Origin: Chamaecrista fasciculata
Taxonomy: Eukaryota; Streptophyta; Magnoliopsida; Fabales; Fabaceae
Length of the DNA: 64,000 nucleotides
Assembly: GCA_003254925.1 (NCBI GenBank)
Contig: QANZ01007430.1
Location: forward strand, 133,176 to 197,175
Direction of reading: 5' to 3'
This document shows positions 1-13,103 of the stretch, piece by piece. A program made the translations under genes and the position numbers. Position 1 is the first letter of the stretch. The number at the start of each line of letters is the position of its first letter. The notes under the pieces are model-generated. The model was not told the origin of the DNA. It saw only the letters and a program-made list of their open reading frames with translations, and made no database searches.

Positions 1-196
1 GGAACCAAAAATGATACAAGATTAAAGCTGCAACTTAAACAAAAGATATGTGACAAAAATATAGCAAAAATGTTATGAGACTAAATTACATACAACCTGA
101 GAAAAATTATTAGACCAAAAATACATTCTGACATAAATAATAATTCTATCGATCCTATCAAGTTCAATTATATGTAAAGATTGGACTACATACTAA

Positions 197-535
197 CTAT
201 GAAGCATGGACACTTCATTTTGAAGGCGTGTTGCTGTGTCAGACACGTGTCAATGTCCAACACTCGTACGACACCAACACGACACATATCTATAAATTTT
301 AGAATATAAATAAATTTTTTTTAACTTTAACATGACATGCAAGAGAAAATAATGATAGATATGACATATATTATGAATAAAAATTGTAATTTTTAAATTT
401 CTCATAAAAAATTATGAATATTTAATTATTTATATATATAAATATATGTCGTGTCGTGTCGCGTAATTTTTAAAGTTTGACGTGTCGCTGTGTCCGTGTC
501 CGTGTCGTGTCCCATGTTCGTGTCAGGCTTCATAT
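197..535. mobile_element. hAT-type MITE, copy 1
   Basis: Non-coding element of about 340 bp with terminal inverted repeats CTATGAAGCATGGACAC at the left and GGCTTCATA at the right. The inner parts are rich in GTGTC and GACAC words. It matches the element at 31059-31386 along its length and a reversed, decayed copy at 46212-46492. Flanks here (catactaa / actactat) are only loosely alike, so the target duplication is decayed; the copy at 31059 has a perfect 8-bp one, which points to the hAT superfamily. Confidence 0.7.
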
Positions 536-770
536 ACTACTATAAGTATGCAAATTAAATTTTATACAAATTGTTTATCTAAATTATTCTTTTTAGGTGC
601 AATGTTTATCTTAATTATTATATATTATTTTTCTTCATAAATATATGTATGTACACATTCTCTCTTATACGTAAATTAAAAAAATTAATAATAAATTAAG
701 TTTAATGATCATATATACTTTACTTAACTTCTATAGAACCTTTTTAATATTATTTACGGCTACTAAAAAA

Positions 771-986
771 CAGGAATTTTGAGTTTTTTTAAAAATGATT
801 AAAAATCTATAACTCGAGAATATTAATTGACTATATAATATTAATTAATCTCTTTTCTTAGCGGTCCTAATTACATAACAGCAATTTTGAGTTTTTTTAA
901 AAATGATTAAAAATCTATAACTCGAGAATATTAATTGACTATATAATATGAATTGATCTCTTTTCTTAGCCGTTCTAATTACATAG
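771..986. repeat. 108-bp tandem duplication
   Basis: Two near-identical 108-bp units start at 771 (caggaattttgag) and 879 (cagcaattttgag). Both run through ctcgagaatattaattgac to a shared end with tcttttcttagc. The short minus-strand reading frame across them is a by-product of the repeat. Confidence 0.85.
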
Positions 987-1271
987 AAAAAGAATTCATA
1001 AAGAAAAATCAGTAGTTGAAAATTTGTCATATTCAGCTCAAAATAAGAAAAATATGACCAATTTTACTTGTTTAATCGTGAAATAAGAGATTTAACCTAG
1101 TTTTTTATGATCTCAATTGAATATACAAAGTATTAGTAAAAAACAACAAATGAAGAATACTCTAGACTAGTTGCATTCAAATTTGAAATGAGATAAATAT
1201 AATAATGATCATATTAAATAGTTTGAGCTCAAAATAAACTAAATGGATCAGAAACATTTAGGACCAGAGTT

Positions 1272-1659
1272 GGCAACAATAAAATACTCATGGTACCCCC
1301 AAAGTATGAAGTTATTTTCAGTTATATCCTCAAAGTTTTTTTTTTTGTCAATTGTACCTCTAAAATATGAAGTTAGTTTCAATTGTATCCTAAAAGTTTT
1401 TTGAGTCAATTATATCCCTAATATTTGTTTTTGTGTGTCAATTATACCCTAAATTTTTTATTTTTTGTGTCAACTATTGTATCCCCAATTTGGGAGTACA
1501 ATTGATTCAAATGTAAAACATTGGGGGTACCAAAAAAAACTTTGGGGGTGCATTTGAAAATGACTCAATACTTTGAGGGTATAATTGACTCAAAAAAAAA
1601 TTTTGGGGTTATAACTGAAAATGACATCATACTTGGGGATACCAAGAGTATTTTTGCCT
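1272..1659. mobile_element. Foldback element (MULE/MITE-like)
   Basis: An imperfect palindrome: the left arm (ggcaacaataaaatactc, then ggtacccccaaagtatgaag) is answered by the right arm (catacttggggataccaag, then gagtatttttgcc). The arms are built from repeated 'tgtaccctcaaa'-like units. It encodes no protein. A clear target duplication was not found, so the superfamily is open. Confidence 0.6.
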
Positions 1660-2963
1660 TTACGAGTTATTAATATGAAACTTCTGAAACATTTATGACT
1701 AAAATAAATTTAAGGAGACATTTGTTACACGAATTGGAAAAATGGTCCTGTGATTATTTGAGTTACATTTTGAGTGAGACATTTTTAGAAAATTTTATTC
1801 TGTTGAGAATTATGGACATTGTGTTATGAAATACTATTTTCCTCATGAATCTATTAATTTTAGTTAAAAGTTTTAATTATGATATAATTATTTTTTTATG
1901 ATATAATATTTTTCTCATGAATTATTTTGAAGAATTTCTACATTTGATAAACTATTAGTTGAGAATAAAAAGTCAAGGGCATATTTGTAAAAGTATTAAG
2001 CATTCACAGTAATATCAAAGTTGAACCAAACATAAAATTATAATATTCATAAGAATATTGTAAAATGATCTCAGAATTATTTTAACTCATCCAATCAAAT
2101 AAACTTATAATCCTGAGAATTCTATTTCAGAAAATGTGATTGTCGAGAATGAGAAAATATTCCTTTTACCTAACATCCCCTGAGAGTATAGATTTACGAC
2201 TAATTTAAATAATCAACAAAAAAGGATTATATATTTGAGTAATTACAATTCTCGAATGAATATCACTAGAAAATTCTCCTTCTGAAGTCAGAACACATGA
2301 TATATACTTACACACGCGACAAGAAATTAATTAATTGATTTCCAGGAAATTCTCTAACAATTATCCCTGTCCTTAAAACTCGTGAGTCATGACGATTATT
2401 AATTAGTCAATCATGGAAAGAAACAAAAGGCGTCAAGTCAACCCGTGTAATTTTTACACGAAAAACATAACCAAACCATGGTCTTCTTTCTAAGTTTGTA
2501 TATGTCTCAAGATGTATAAAGATATTATTTTTAAATTTAACAATAATATTTATATACCTTTTAAAAAGTTATTTTCACAATAAAAAAAATAAATTCAACA
2601 ATAATAAAAATTAATTAATTTCTTTAATAACTTTTTATTTTATTAAATTAATTTATTATTTTTAATATTCTTTCATATATATATATATATATATTGTATT
2701 TTTCTTATATTATATAATTTCAAAAAATAAATCCTGAGAAAATTTCTGCAACCATGCACAAATTTCCCTGCGTATTCTCTGATTTTTCTTTTTCCCCTTC
2801 CTTCACGTTTCTTCTAATTAATCACCCCATCAACCTTTTCACACACACATATATATATATATCGCCCCTCCTCTTCATATATATTAACCTTATTTTCATC
2901 ATTTCATCTTATACATTTTCTTAGTCTCTTCATATATAACCATATTAACCTTATTAATTAAGC
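1660..2963. other. AT-rich intergenic DNA and upstream region of the C2 gene
   Basis: No gene or known repeat was recognised. It contains a TA microsatellite near 2676-2695 and pyrimidine-rich leader-like sequence with CT and CA runs from about 2780. The last ~200 bp probably hold the core promoter and 5' leader of the C2 gene, but no single TATA box can be chosen because TATA-like words are abundant. Confidence 0.4.
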
Positions 2964-3617
2964 ATGGATCACCCAGAGAAGAAGAAAACACAAACACTAG
3001 AAGTAACGGTTATTTCCGGTGAGAATCTTTGCCTCGATTGGAATCCGATGACGGAAAATACGTACGTCGAGGTTCGGACGGAGTCCTTAAAGTGTTGGAC
3101 AACGAAAATGGCTAATAAGTGTAGTAATAGTGAAGAAGAGGGATCAAGCTTAGGGTACCCTACGTGGAATGACAAGTTAAGGGTGGAGGTACCCTTGCAT
3201 GCAAAATCTATTACGTTTGAGGTTAAGTGTAAGACTTCCAAAGACGTGGCTAGGTCCGTTGGGTTGGCGAGAATAGCGATTTCGGATGTCCTAAAGAAAA
3301 GAGAGGATGGTCATATTGTTGGTGGGGGTGCCCTACAAAAAGAGGGATGCTTAAGCTTGCATGTGTTGAGTTATAGGTTGAGGAATTGGGAAGGAAGGAG
3401 ATGTGGGGTCCTTAATTTCTCTGTGAGGGAATTGACGAATGAAGAAGAAAAAGAAGAAAATTCATCAAATTTGAAGTATGAGAAGAAGAAGAAGAAGGAA
3501 ATGATGATTATGGATCATGATGATGATCTAATGGGTTATAGCAATAATAATAATAATATGAATGAAGTTGTTATGGGGGTTCCTGTTTGGTGGAACCACC
3601 TTGGAATTCATGCTTGA
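2964..3617 (+). CDS. C2-domain protein (BON1-associated protein / SRC2-like)
   Basis: An intronless 217-residue protein. Residues about 8-125 read as a plant C2 domain: the opening strand LEVTVISGENL, the phrase TYVEVRTESLKCWTTK, then PTWNDKLRVEVP and a final strand near CLSLHVLSYRLRN. A lysine/glutamate-rich low-complexity linker and an asparagine run follow, and the tail holds GVPVWWN, similar to the GIPVGW-type motif at the C-terminus of SRC2/BAP-like proteins. C2 domains of this group bind membranes, often with calcium; Arabidopsis BAP1/BAP2 work with the copine BON1 to restrain cell death. The calcium-binding aspartates are not all evident, so calcium dependence is uncertain. The ATG follows an AT-rich leader and is the first in frame. 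Family is fairly sure; exact orthology is inference. Confidence 0.85.
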   Translation: MDHPEKKKTQTLEVTVISGENLCLDWNPMTENTYVEVRTESLKCWTTKMANKCSNSEEEGSSLGYPTWNDKLRVEVPLHAKSITFEVKCKTSKDVARSVGLARIAISDVLKKREDGHIVGGGALQKEGCLSLHVLSYRLRNWEGRRCGVLNFSVRELTNEEEKEENSSNLKYEKKKKKEMMIMDHDDDLMGYSNNNNNMNEVVMGVPVWWNHLGIHA

Positions 3618-5628
3618 AGAATCACGATATATATATACAATATATACCTTCAATTATCGTTGTTTCTAAGAAAAGTTGTGGGTAATTTTTGTTTTTTTCT
3701 TTAAGTTAGGATTATATTGTTCTTCGGTTTTTTTTTTTCATAAACTACTTTGATTTTGTATTTACTATGAGTCGAATTATATATGTATTTGATACTTCGC
3801 ATTAGTACATAGAATATAACATTCTTTTTTGGCCACTACAGGAAAAACAGAAAAAGTGATCATCATTTAATTTTTTAAGAGTCAGATGTCAGAGAAGAAG
3901 TTAATTAACTTGGAAAATACCAAGAAATCAAAATAAAATCAAAATAAGAGGATGTGAGTACAGAGACCCAACCAATTCTCAGATTTCGGTACCAGTCAAG
4001 AAAGTTAGTCCCAGTCAACTTGTCCTTCTCAAGGACAGATCGCAGTGATAGTGTTTGAACGTTCGTTGCCATTTCTACAATTTAGATATGAAAAGTTTTA
4101 ATTAGCAGGAAAAATAAAATTGTATCCACCATTTTATAAAACCCAGTGAAATTTATTATTAGTGGCTAAAATCCATATTTCACTAAAGTTTACCGTCGCG
4201 TAGGCGATCATGCACCCTTTAGTTATTTAGGTAGGTAACTCCTTACTAATCACATCTCATGTGACTCTTAGATCCTTATGGGACAGTATCATCTCATGAT
4301 ACTTATTATGACATGTTTATCCCATCTAATGCCTTGAGGTCCAAAACCGTTTTGATAACCCCATTAAGTCACTCGGTAAAACATGTGAATGACTAGGTTC
4401 AAAACAATGAGGCCAAAAGCCAACCCACATATCATCAAGGCCCAACTGCAATACGTGTCGCGTAGACGATCACCGTATTCAAAGAACCAAGATTTCAACG
4501 GGCATCGTGTTGAAACTCCCATTCACCCGTGCTTCCTCAAGGTCAAGGCAGATACGTGTCGCGTAGGCGATCACCGCTCCACGATGAACAAGATTTTGGC
4601 AGGGCGTTTTAGCGATGACATTAATTACTTAAATTTTCTAAAAGGGTTTATTTTTAAAATTAATTAAAAAAAAGGTTCCGTCTTGTAGTTAATTTTAAAA
4701 CTCCTTTTAAAATTAAACGAGTCATGCCACATGTTTATTACCCCATGTATCTCATACATATAAACATGTGCCCGGATTTTGTATCGTATACAAAATCCCA
4801 CGCTCGTATCGTATACGTGGTTGTAGCGCGATATATATAAAATTAGCATGTTAAAATTCGCACCCTAAGCATACATCTAGTGCATCACATACAACTAAAT
4901 GTAAAACAAACACCGTGTTTTAGATATGGCCCATCTACCCTAGAATTCTCCCAAGCCAATGAGAGAACCTTTCTAAAAGGAAAAAAATAAAATTACACGT
5001 GAATAAACCCCAGTTACATTGAGGTATAAACTGAAAGTAAATTTTACACCAGAGTAGAGGGAGACGACACACAAGCCGTATTTACCGAAATAAACCTCCT
5101 AGAGCCATATCCAACACCACACAATTCAAATATGAACAATTCATACAATTATGTCAAACACGGTAACCAACACATATATTAAAACTCCTTTTAAAATTGT
5201 GTTCAATTTAGGGTCTGTACAATTTTAACATGCCTTTTTCTTGAGATTAGGCCTTTTGTCAATAATTATAAATACCATGAATCTCCATTCAAGAATTTAT
5301 AAATATTGACCCCCAAAAATTTTTAAAATTCACAATTTTAACAAATTTTCAGCCACCTTTATAATTATTATAATTAAAACACTTTTAACTATAATTATAA
5401 AGGAATTTCGACTTTGGCCTAAAACATCAAGAAAAATTTTCCAGTCGATCCAATCGACTCTATATGTATCTCATACATATAATTTGCACATTTTTCTGTA
5501 GATTGAATTTTAAGAAAATTGTTTGGTGGATTTCTTTGTAAAACCAAAAAACGTGATTGAAAGCGGTAAACACATATATCATACATCACATGTACACATA
5601 AACAGTTTTAAATCCTAGAACTAGCGTG
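3618..5628. other. Non-coding DNA left of the LTR, probably retroelement internal sequence
   Basis: No credible coding region. The part from about 4190 has three copies of a short unit, gtcgcgtaggcgatca (near 4195, 4459 and 4559), spaced irregularly. Because a primer site and LTR lie at its right edge, the stretch nearest 5628 is probably the untranslated leader of that minus-strand element. Its left limit, polypurine tract and partner LTR were not found, so the element is truncated or non-autonomous. Confidence 0.4.
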
Positions 5629-5640
5629 GCTCTGATACCA
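5627..5640 (-). promoter_or_regulatory. Primer-binding site for initiator tRNA-Met
   Basis: The reverse strand reads TGGTATCAGAGCCA, the standard plant LTR-retrotransposon primer site matching the 3' end of initiator tRNA-Met. It lies one base from the LTR edge. This fixes the element's orientation as minus strand with its 5' LTR on the right. Confidence 0.9.
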
Positions 5641-5641
5641 C

Positions 5642-7707
5642 TGTTGGGAATCCTAGGCGCCTAAAGCAGCGGAAGCAAAGATAAAAAAACGATAAAATTA
5701 AACGCCTAGGTCCTAGAATTCCCGAACGGATCCGCTAGCAGAATTTAAAACTTTTAGATAGTGGTATACCTCACGAGTTTCAATCTGATGGTTGAACAAG
5801 GCGAATCCAAGGAGCCCACTCCCAGCGTTCTCCCTCTGCCAGTAATCCACACGAACAGTTTCTTTGAACACCGAGGTGCTAGCCTTCAGTTCTTTTCTCC
5901 AAAAGAACTAGGGACCAATCTACAGACCTCTGAACTCAAGAACTCCTTTTTGAAACAGCAATTGAGGTGGCGCTTAGAAGAAACCCCCCACAAGAACTCC
6001 TTCTTGCCTTTTCTTCTCTCACAAACCCTAATTATGGAGCTTGATTGATTTTCCCTAACTCTTAGAGAAAAGTCGATTTTTCTCTCTCTTGGGTGCAAAG
6101 GTGCGATTTTCTCTCTCTCTTCTAGGAGGAAGAAAATCAAAACTAGGGTTGTACTTGCTTGTCAAGCATATGGGGCAAGTCGACTTGCCTTATATTTATA
6201 GACAAAAATTTGGTGATTTAATTATTCCTAAAATCAAGATATTCTGATAATATAATTATTTTAGGGCTTGAATTTATAATTAAAATATTACCTTAATATT
6301 TTAATTCAAATTCAAACTGCAATCTTGGAAAATCAAATGAGAGATCAAATCTCTCATTGGGACCCACAAGAAGGCTCCATCTCCCTCTCCCTTTTCCTTG
6401 GAATTTTATAAATAAAAAACTTTCCTTAATTTATGATTTACCAAAGATTCTGAGAGGAGATCTCACCAAATCTGTTTGAATTCAAATCTTTTGATATCTC
6501 CATCAAATCTTTTGAATTCAAACTTATTATTTGAATTAATAAAACTATTTTATTTATCCAAATAACCTAAATGAGGCGCCACCCTCATCATATTACTAGG
6601 GAATTTTATAATTCAATAATTTCTTAACTCTTAGGAACATTATCTGAATTATTTTCCCTAATATTTTAATTGTAAATAATTAATCCCCATTAATTATTAA
6701 ACAGTTATTATATTTAAATTTGTCCCACAAATCTAAATATTATACATCTGTAGATCAATTAAGACAAGACCTAATGTCCCAGACATTTCCTCTGTGTCTT
6801 AAATCGTGCCGCCTGAGTGACCCACGAATTAACCCTAATTCGTGTCCCTTTCAAATGGTGTTCTGTTCCTGCTCGTGTGTGACCCAGCAGGCCCCACGTG
6901 AAGTTGGCAGCAGGTCATCCCCATGACCTACAAGTCGTGAGCGGACTCTAGCAAGCCATCACAACTACCCAAAACACGTGAGTTATCGTTTTTACCAAAA
7001 CGACTTAACCTCAGTACCTCCGTGTCAGAGATCCTATTGTCCTACGATATCTTGGTCATGGACTAGGCACAGGAAAGTCATCCATAATCCAAACCACAAC
7101 TTTCTCGATTCTCTGAGTAAGTCCCAATTCTTGAGTGGCCACTCTTTTTCCTGGACAGACTCATTGAGGGCGCCAGTTAGATATCTCTCATCTAAAGAGG
7201 GACAAAATCCCATTTTGGCCAATCCACATTCCTCAGCACGGCAATCAACCAAACTCGTACTTAGCCCTTATGGCTACCTTGTTACGGGCAGCGTTAGACT
7301 AAGCCAAAGTTTGACAACTGCAACGCCGGAATAATGATGACCTCAGGTCTAAGGTATCGCTACAGGCGTACAAGGAGAGGCAAGCTGATGACTCAACCCA
7401 TGTAGGACTCTCCGAGTCAGTCCAGCAACTCGTAACCACCTTACGTAATTGCACCATGACTCTCGTCCCAGCATCTAGTGCATGCATCTCATGCACCGAG
7501 GTCATGCTAGTCTTAGTTCATTTTCGTTCCCACGAAAACAATCGACCAGGGACAAATTTAGATTAATTATCTCATAATTAATCATGGACGTTATCATAGT
7601 AAACATGCTAATAACATGATAACACATTAATTTATCTTCCATAAATTAATAATATGTTCACAACATATTTACATAAAACGATTGGCCCTAGGGCACAATC
7701 TCCAACA
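5642..7707 (-). mobile_element. 5' LTR of a minus-strand LTR retrotransposon
   Basis: A 2066-bp LTR bounded by TGTTGGGAATCC on the left and ATCTCCAACA on the right, i.e. the TG...CA ends of LTRs. The minus-strand primer site abuts its left edge. A minus-strand TATA box (TATAAATATAAGG, about 6188-6200) agrees with the direction. The reverse strand begins TGTTGGAGATTGTGCCC, a start typical of plant Copia-type or unclassified LTR elements. A related LTR in the same orientation starts at 63392. Short reading frames inside it are not genes. Confidence 0.8.
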
Positions 7708-8103
<396 letters not shown>

Positions 8104-8106
8104 TAA

Positions 8107-9575
8107 GTGTAGGGGATTTGATCTGACCCAAAATCGTGATATCTTTTCGGTCATATCTTAGGGTTTTTATTACCTTTTTCGTCCATTTTGCCTTGATATG
8201 ATGTAGATTTGATACCAAAAGTGATGTTTTGAGTTAATAGTAAAAAGCTGCATTTTGTGACATTTTTATGCATTTATTTTGCTCTAGGGTTTTCTTATGA
8301 AAATCCTAGGTGTTGCATGATTGTTTGTTAAGTGTTTTAGCCTCATAATCACTTTGAACCACAAGATTTTCAAAGGAACTAGCGCTATATTCGATCAAGA
8401 GACAATTAGACTGAGTTTGAGCTTGCGCCCGAATTTACGCCAACAGCGCAAGTGACGGCGCAGTGACACATCAGCAGTGCAATCCAGAGCTTCTAGAAGA
8501 CAAATTGGGATTGCGTTAATTTTTGTGCCAGAATTTGAGCCGTGGGAACTTCCCACGGCGCACGTAACTTGATGCCCAAGTAAATATCTAAAAACATCGA
8601 GATCTCAGATATCGAAGCTGTTAGAGAAAATCGGGGAAAATCTTGTGCGCTATCGTAGTGCACATGCGTCGCAACCCAACGGCGAAGTCCAAATCTTTTT
8701 CTATAAATGGCTTGTGATATTGTTCGTTCAAGGTTGTTGTCATTCGCACCTGGGTGCTCCAAAAGGTTCTTCTCTTGTCTGTTTTCACCCCAAAAGTCCT
8801 CATGACAAGATTTAACCGAATCATTGGTTATATCTTGGCTATGAGTGGCTAATCGCTTTGTTTCTCGACGGATTATCAAGGAGGAGGGCTGAGCTCACTG
8901 TTTTATTTGTCAAGGGAGTAGTTTAGATTTATTATATTTGTTTTGTAATTTTGTTTAGATGCTAGTAGTATCTAGGTCAAATTACTATTAATAGGATTAG
9001 ATTGCTTGAATTCTTCCATAACTTTATTGTCTCGGTTGTTGGGTAGTTCATGTGAATCCTATTCTATTCATTCAATAAAATTGCTCTATTTCCATAAAAG
9101 GTCTTTATGATCGGTTGATGAGTTTATGTCTAATCTTATTATTGCCTAGAACTTCATTGTTAGATTAAGTAAATTTTCCTTGGTAGGTATAAGTTGCATG
9201 TCTATATTCTTTATGTTCATGATTATCAAGATATACCTTTGGCTTATATATAATTATACAATTCACATCCTTATTCTTTATTGAGCAGTGAAGGTCGAAT
9301 TCGAGATAGCTCCGTGGGGAACATTTTTACTATTTTCGACAGCCAGATAAATTCTCTTTCGTTTCTTTTAATTAATTTCTTAAATCAAATCAACAAAAAT
9401 AGTTGATAAAATAACCTGTATTCGTGTTCGTTCTTGGTACAACAATTCGTTAAGGTTTTTAGGAAGTTCCGTGAGAGATCGACCCTTGGTTGATAGCTAT
9501 ACTATATTTTATATATAGTTATACTAGAGGCTAAGGTATAACTAAATTTGATTTTCTAGGCACCTTACGTCGGGT
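8107..9575 (+). mobile_element. Possible Athila-like LTR and degenerate primer site
   Basis: Starts TGTAGGGGATTTG just after the rbcL remnant. Near its end it carries a phrase like those of gypsy/Athila LTR ends (ttccgtgagagatcgaccc). At about 9557 comes a word resembling a decayed tRNA-Asp primer site (compare TGGCGCCGTTGCCGGGG). No coding region follows, so this would be a lone 5' end. The call rests on resemblance of a few phrases only; reading frames near 8493-8879 are not convincing. Confidence 0.35.
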
Positions 9576-10211
9576 GTCGGTCAGTGTTTTATAAGCATAT
9601 AACACGTATGGTAGTTGCCTTATTCAGTAACTAGACAATGTTTAAGAATCCTATTTATGTTAACTTTACCTTTATTGTGTTTATAGACATATTTTCATTG
9701 TTATATGTCGACTTGATGGTAATTTTATATGATTATATTCATGAATATATGTTTTCTTCATTTATGTGCAATCTGACATTAAGTTTGGCTTTCTACTGCA
9801 GGAAACAGACATGATTGGCAAACTTTAGTCATATATGAGTCCCAACAACTTTAGAAAAATATGTGGTCGAAGTGTGCGATGGTTGGCAATCTCTATTTGG
9901 TGGACTCACATGATATTTTTATTTGTACATAATGGACTATTAAATATTTATAATTAGCCCAATTAATTAATTGATCTCATTATTATTATTTATGGAATAA
10001 TTATATTGTTTTATGATAACCAATTTAAATTGGATTCAATTAATCTCTCAAATTGAATTCTGCTAGCTTTAATTTCTTGTTACATTTTATCTCAAAAGGT
10101 ATATATACCAATCCCGTTATATATACATATTACATACAGAACCACGAATGAATTTATAGCTAAAATAACTAATTCACAAATTATATATAGTAAGAGAGAA
10201 ATATATAGTAC
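9576..10211. other. AT-rich DNA, nothing recognised
   Basis: No coding region, no matching repeat elsewhere in the window and no structural RNA could be seen. Confidence 0.4.
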
Positions 10212-10371
10212 CTGAGTAATGAATAGAACTTAATTCCAAGTCCCATTCCCTCAAAGAATTGATGAAAAGTCAAAGCAGCCACAAGAGGCTTTATTGTTTT
10301 GGGACTCTGATATATGCGCCTAAAGAAATTCCTATTATCACATTATGAACAAGAATTCCAAGCTCCAACAC
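10212..10371 (-). pseudogene. ZIP zinc/iron transporter exon, frameshifted
   Basis: Read on the minus strand, an exon of 160 bp lies between an acceptor (tatatgcag) and a donor (cag|gtacta). It encodes VLELGILVHNVIIGISLGA and, in a different frame, SPKTIKPLVAALTFHQFFEGMGLG. These are conserved transmembrane segments of plant ZIP (IRT/ZIP) metal transporters, including the histidine of the TM4 motif HNVIIG and the HQFFEG motif of TM5. An indel between LGA and SPK breaks the frame. No other ZIP exon was found nearby, except perhaps a short methionine-led stretch starting at 10553 on the same strand. Presumably a gene relic or captured exon. Confidence 0.75.
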
Positions 10372-10717
10372 CTGCATATAAATAAATTAGATACTCAACC
10401 TAGGCCAGTTCATCGATTCAATTCTTTCACATCCTACCAAAACTCATATGTATCAAATTATTATATATTGAATTTTATATACATTGAAGTATATAATGAC
10501 TAATTAGTAATGGTAAGACCTGAAAAAATAAAGCACAATTTGGAATTTTTCATCGTGAAGAGGTTGAATGAGAAGAGAATAATATATCTGTGGAGTATAG
10601 AAGATTATTATGAATAAAGATGCCTAACAGAAGAAGCACAAATTTTAATTTGACGATAGATGGATGGAGAAACGAAGGCAGATAACAAATTTATAGGTAT
10701 ATTACCTTTGGTATGAT

Positions 10718-11235
10718 ATAGGCCAAAATCTCAAATTGATCCCTTATATATGAAGTGGATTTCAAATTGAACCTTTATGTTTTATTTGTTTTAGATTGGT
10801 CTTACATTTTTCTATAATTTTTCAAATTAGTCCTCAAAATACTGAATATAGTCATATCTCTCTCGTTCCAATTTTGACTATGAAGAATTTAGAGTTATAA
10901 GTTTCTTTTGACTAGTATTTTGGGGCCGTCAACTTCAAATCGAGTCTCGAAAGTAAATAACTCATTTCACTGTCAAACAAGAGAAATTGGTCATATCTCC
11001 CTCGTTTCAAGTTTAAGAATAACAATTTTGAAACTATGTGCAAACTCTTGAAGAGTTTTTTCTCTTCCCAGTTGAAATTGTTACTAAATAAAGTTAAATC
11101 GCATCTTGAAAATAGGTTTAGTATCAAGTTAAAAAATTATTAAAATATGTAAGACCAACTAAAACAAATAAAACATAAAGGAGCAATTTGAAAGTCACCC
11201 CACACATAAATGATCAATTTGAAGTTTTGGCCTAT
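10718..11235. mobile_element. Foldback element
   Basis: An inverted repeat opens with ataggccaaaatctcaaattgatc and closes with gatcaatttgaagttttggcctat. Further inside, the left arm's cctttatgttttatttgtttta is mirrored by taaaacaaataaaacataaagg near 11148-11182. It has no coding capacity of its own; the minus-strand ORF inside is arm sequence. The target duplication was not resolved. Confidence 0.65.
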
Positions 11236-11496
11236 GTTAATATTATCACGATTGTTTGATGGGAAATATGTAAGTTGTAACACACAAACAATACTTTTTT
11301 TTACTTACTCCAATAGTACCTTTGTTATGCTATCTTTTGACGTATGTAGTGTAACAAAAGAAATCTTTTGACATTTGTTGTGTAACAAAATAAATTCTTT
11401 TTGACATATGTAGTGTAACAAAAAAAATTCTTTTCACGTATGTATAAAAAATGTATTCACAATTAAAAATTTTAAATTAATATGATTTAATTAAAA

Positions 11497-12428
11497 TCTA
11501 AGCATCTTTTGTAATTGCATTGAAAGATACATGTTTTTAAAATGCGAGTGAATTATTTGTCTATTAAAAATGTTGTGGATAAATACCTTATTTAAGATTG
11601 TTGAGCATCTAGAAATATCGAAATGTAAAAAATAGAAAAAGGAAAAGAAAACATATATCATACATAAAAGAAAGTAAAGCAATATTGTCATTTAACTGAA
11701 ATCGTTGTTAGATCCATTATCGCTATCTAGCTAAATTAATAATTCAATCCAACGTCATTATCTAGTTATTATTTTCGTTTGATCCAATATATAGCTAATA
11801 TAGTCGTTTTTTTTTGGCCAAAGCTAATATAGTCGTTTGATTCAATGTCGTTGTCTTAATTTTATTCAACTTTACATAAAAGAAAGTAATGCAATGTTGT
11901 TGTTTATAGCTAAATTCGTTGTTTGATCTGATATCATTATCTAGCTAAAATAATAGTCTATTTAAATATCATTATCTAGTTACTATTGTCGTTTGATTCA
12001 CTATCGTTATTTAGCTACTATCGTCATTTGATCCAATGTCGTTGTCTTGATTATATTTTATTGAACTATATATAAGTGTGGTAACCAAAAGACAAATCAA
12101 CATTTACATTTTTGTAACAAAAAAAAAATACACCATGTGTTTTGACAAGGGAAAGGAAGATGAAGAGGAAGAGGAAAATGATGCATCATATATGAGGCTT
12201 ATATATCTATCTCTATCAAATCAATGATGTACCAAAGGTATATCTCTCTATATAAATATATTTCAATTGGTGTATTATTTGTGTCCTATTATCTCTTCTA
12301 TGTTATATGAGTGTTCAAAATCGAACTAAATTAATCTTAGCAAATTTTATATCAAAGTCTTCCAAACAAGGTTTATATACGTTGCACTCTTAAAAATGTG
12401 CAGTATCTACAATTGATCACATTTAAAG
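11497..12428 (+). repeat. Dispersed promoter-like module, copy 1
   Basis: About 0.93 kb, matching 22212-23115 nearly end to end and, in part, 15083-15358 and 34190-34650. The first half is an irregular array of a roughly 30-bp unit of the type 'tgtcgttatctagctaa...gtttgatccaa'. The second half has a TATA box (ctatatataag, 12066), then an adenine-rich leader and ATG at 12135 followed by purine-rich codons. The reading frame closes after about 30 codons, so no protein is claimed. Its right edge is where the Copia fragment begins. Confidence 0.75.
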
Positions 12429-13093
12429 ATATATGTGGTGAGTTCTATGGTAGGTATATAATCTTGGGCCATTTGCTTTGTTTTTACAGGAACATGGGAA
12501 TGAGGCCCAGTACACAATGCCTGAGTCTCCACAACAAAATGGAGTTACTGAAAGACATAATCGGACTTTGATGGACATGGTGAGGAGTATGACAAGCTAC
12601 GTACTCCACTTTGCCAGAATTTTTATGGCGTGATGCCCTTAAGACAGCGGCATATATTTTGAACCAAGTCCTAAGCAAGTCAGTTGAGAAGACTCCGTTT
12701 GACCTCTTCACAGGAAATAAGCCTAGTCTGAGGCATTTTCGAGTATGGGGATATAGGTTAGAGGTTAAACCTTACAATCCTCAGCTCAATAAACTTGATT
12801 CTCGGGCTGTCACAGGATTCTTCATTGGTTATTGTACAGAATCAATGTGATGCAGATTTTATTGTCCTAATTACTTTACAAGGATGATTGAATCTGATAG
12901 AGCCTTTAATTTTGAGGATGACTCAGATTGTGGGAGTCATGTTCCTAGAGTCATTGATCTGCATAATGAAGATATCTTATTGCCATTGTCATCTCATTCT
13001 ACCCCATCTGTTATTCCTGTTTCAGTTGTGGATTCAACAATAAAAGGATACAACATACAACATTATAATCTCATCCACAAAAGGGAAAGGTGA
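12429..13093 (+). pseudogene. Copia retrotransposon integrase fragment, broken
   Basis: Conceptual reading with frame changes gives the end of a Ty1/copia integrase core: GGEFYGRY, GPFALFLQEHG, YTMPESPQQNGVTERHNRTL, then [37 protein letters not shown] and [13 protein letters not shown], continuing after a stop as CRFYCPNYFTRMIESD. PQQNGVTER includes the catalytic glutamate region of the D,D-35-E core. At least two frameshifts (near 12460 and 12605) and a TGA at 12848 break it. The earlier integrase part, reverse transcriptase and RNase H are absent, so it is a remnant joined to the repeat at its left. Confidence 0.88.
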
Positions 13094-13103
13094 GCCAAGA
13101 AAG

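Noticed and set aside
3834-3850. CACTACAGGAAAAACAG, like a CACTA end
   Set aside because: No facing end or GTGACGG-type sub-terminal repeats were found, so a single short match is not enough.
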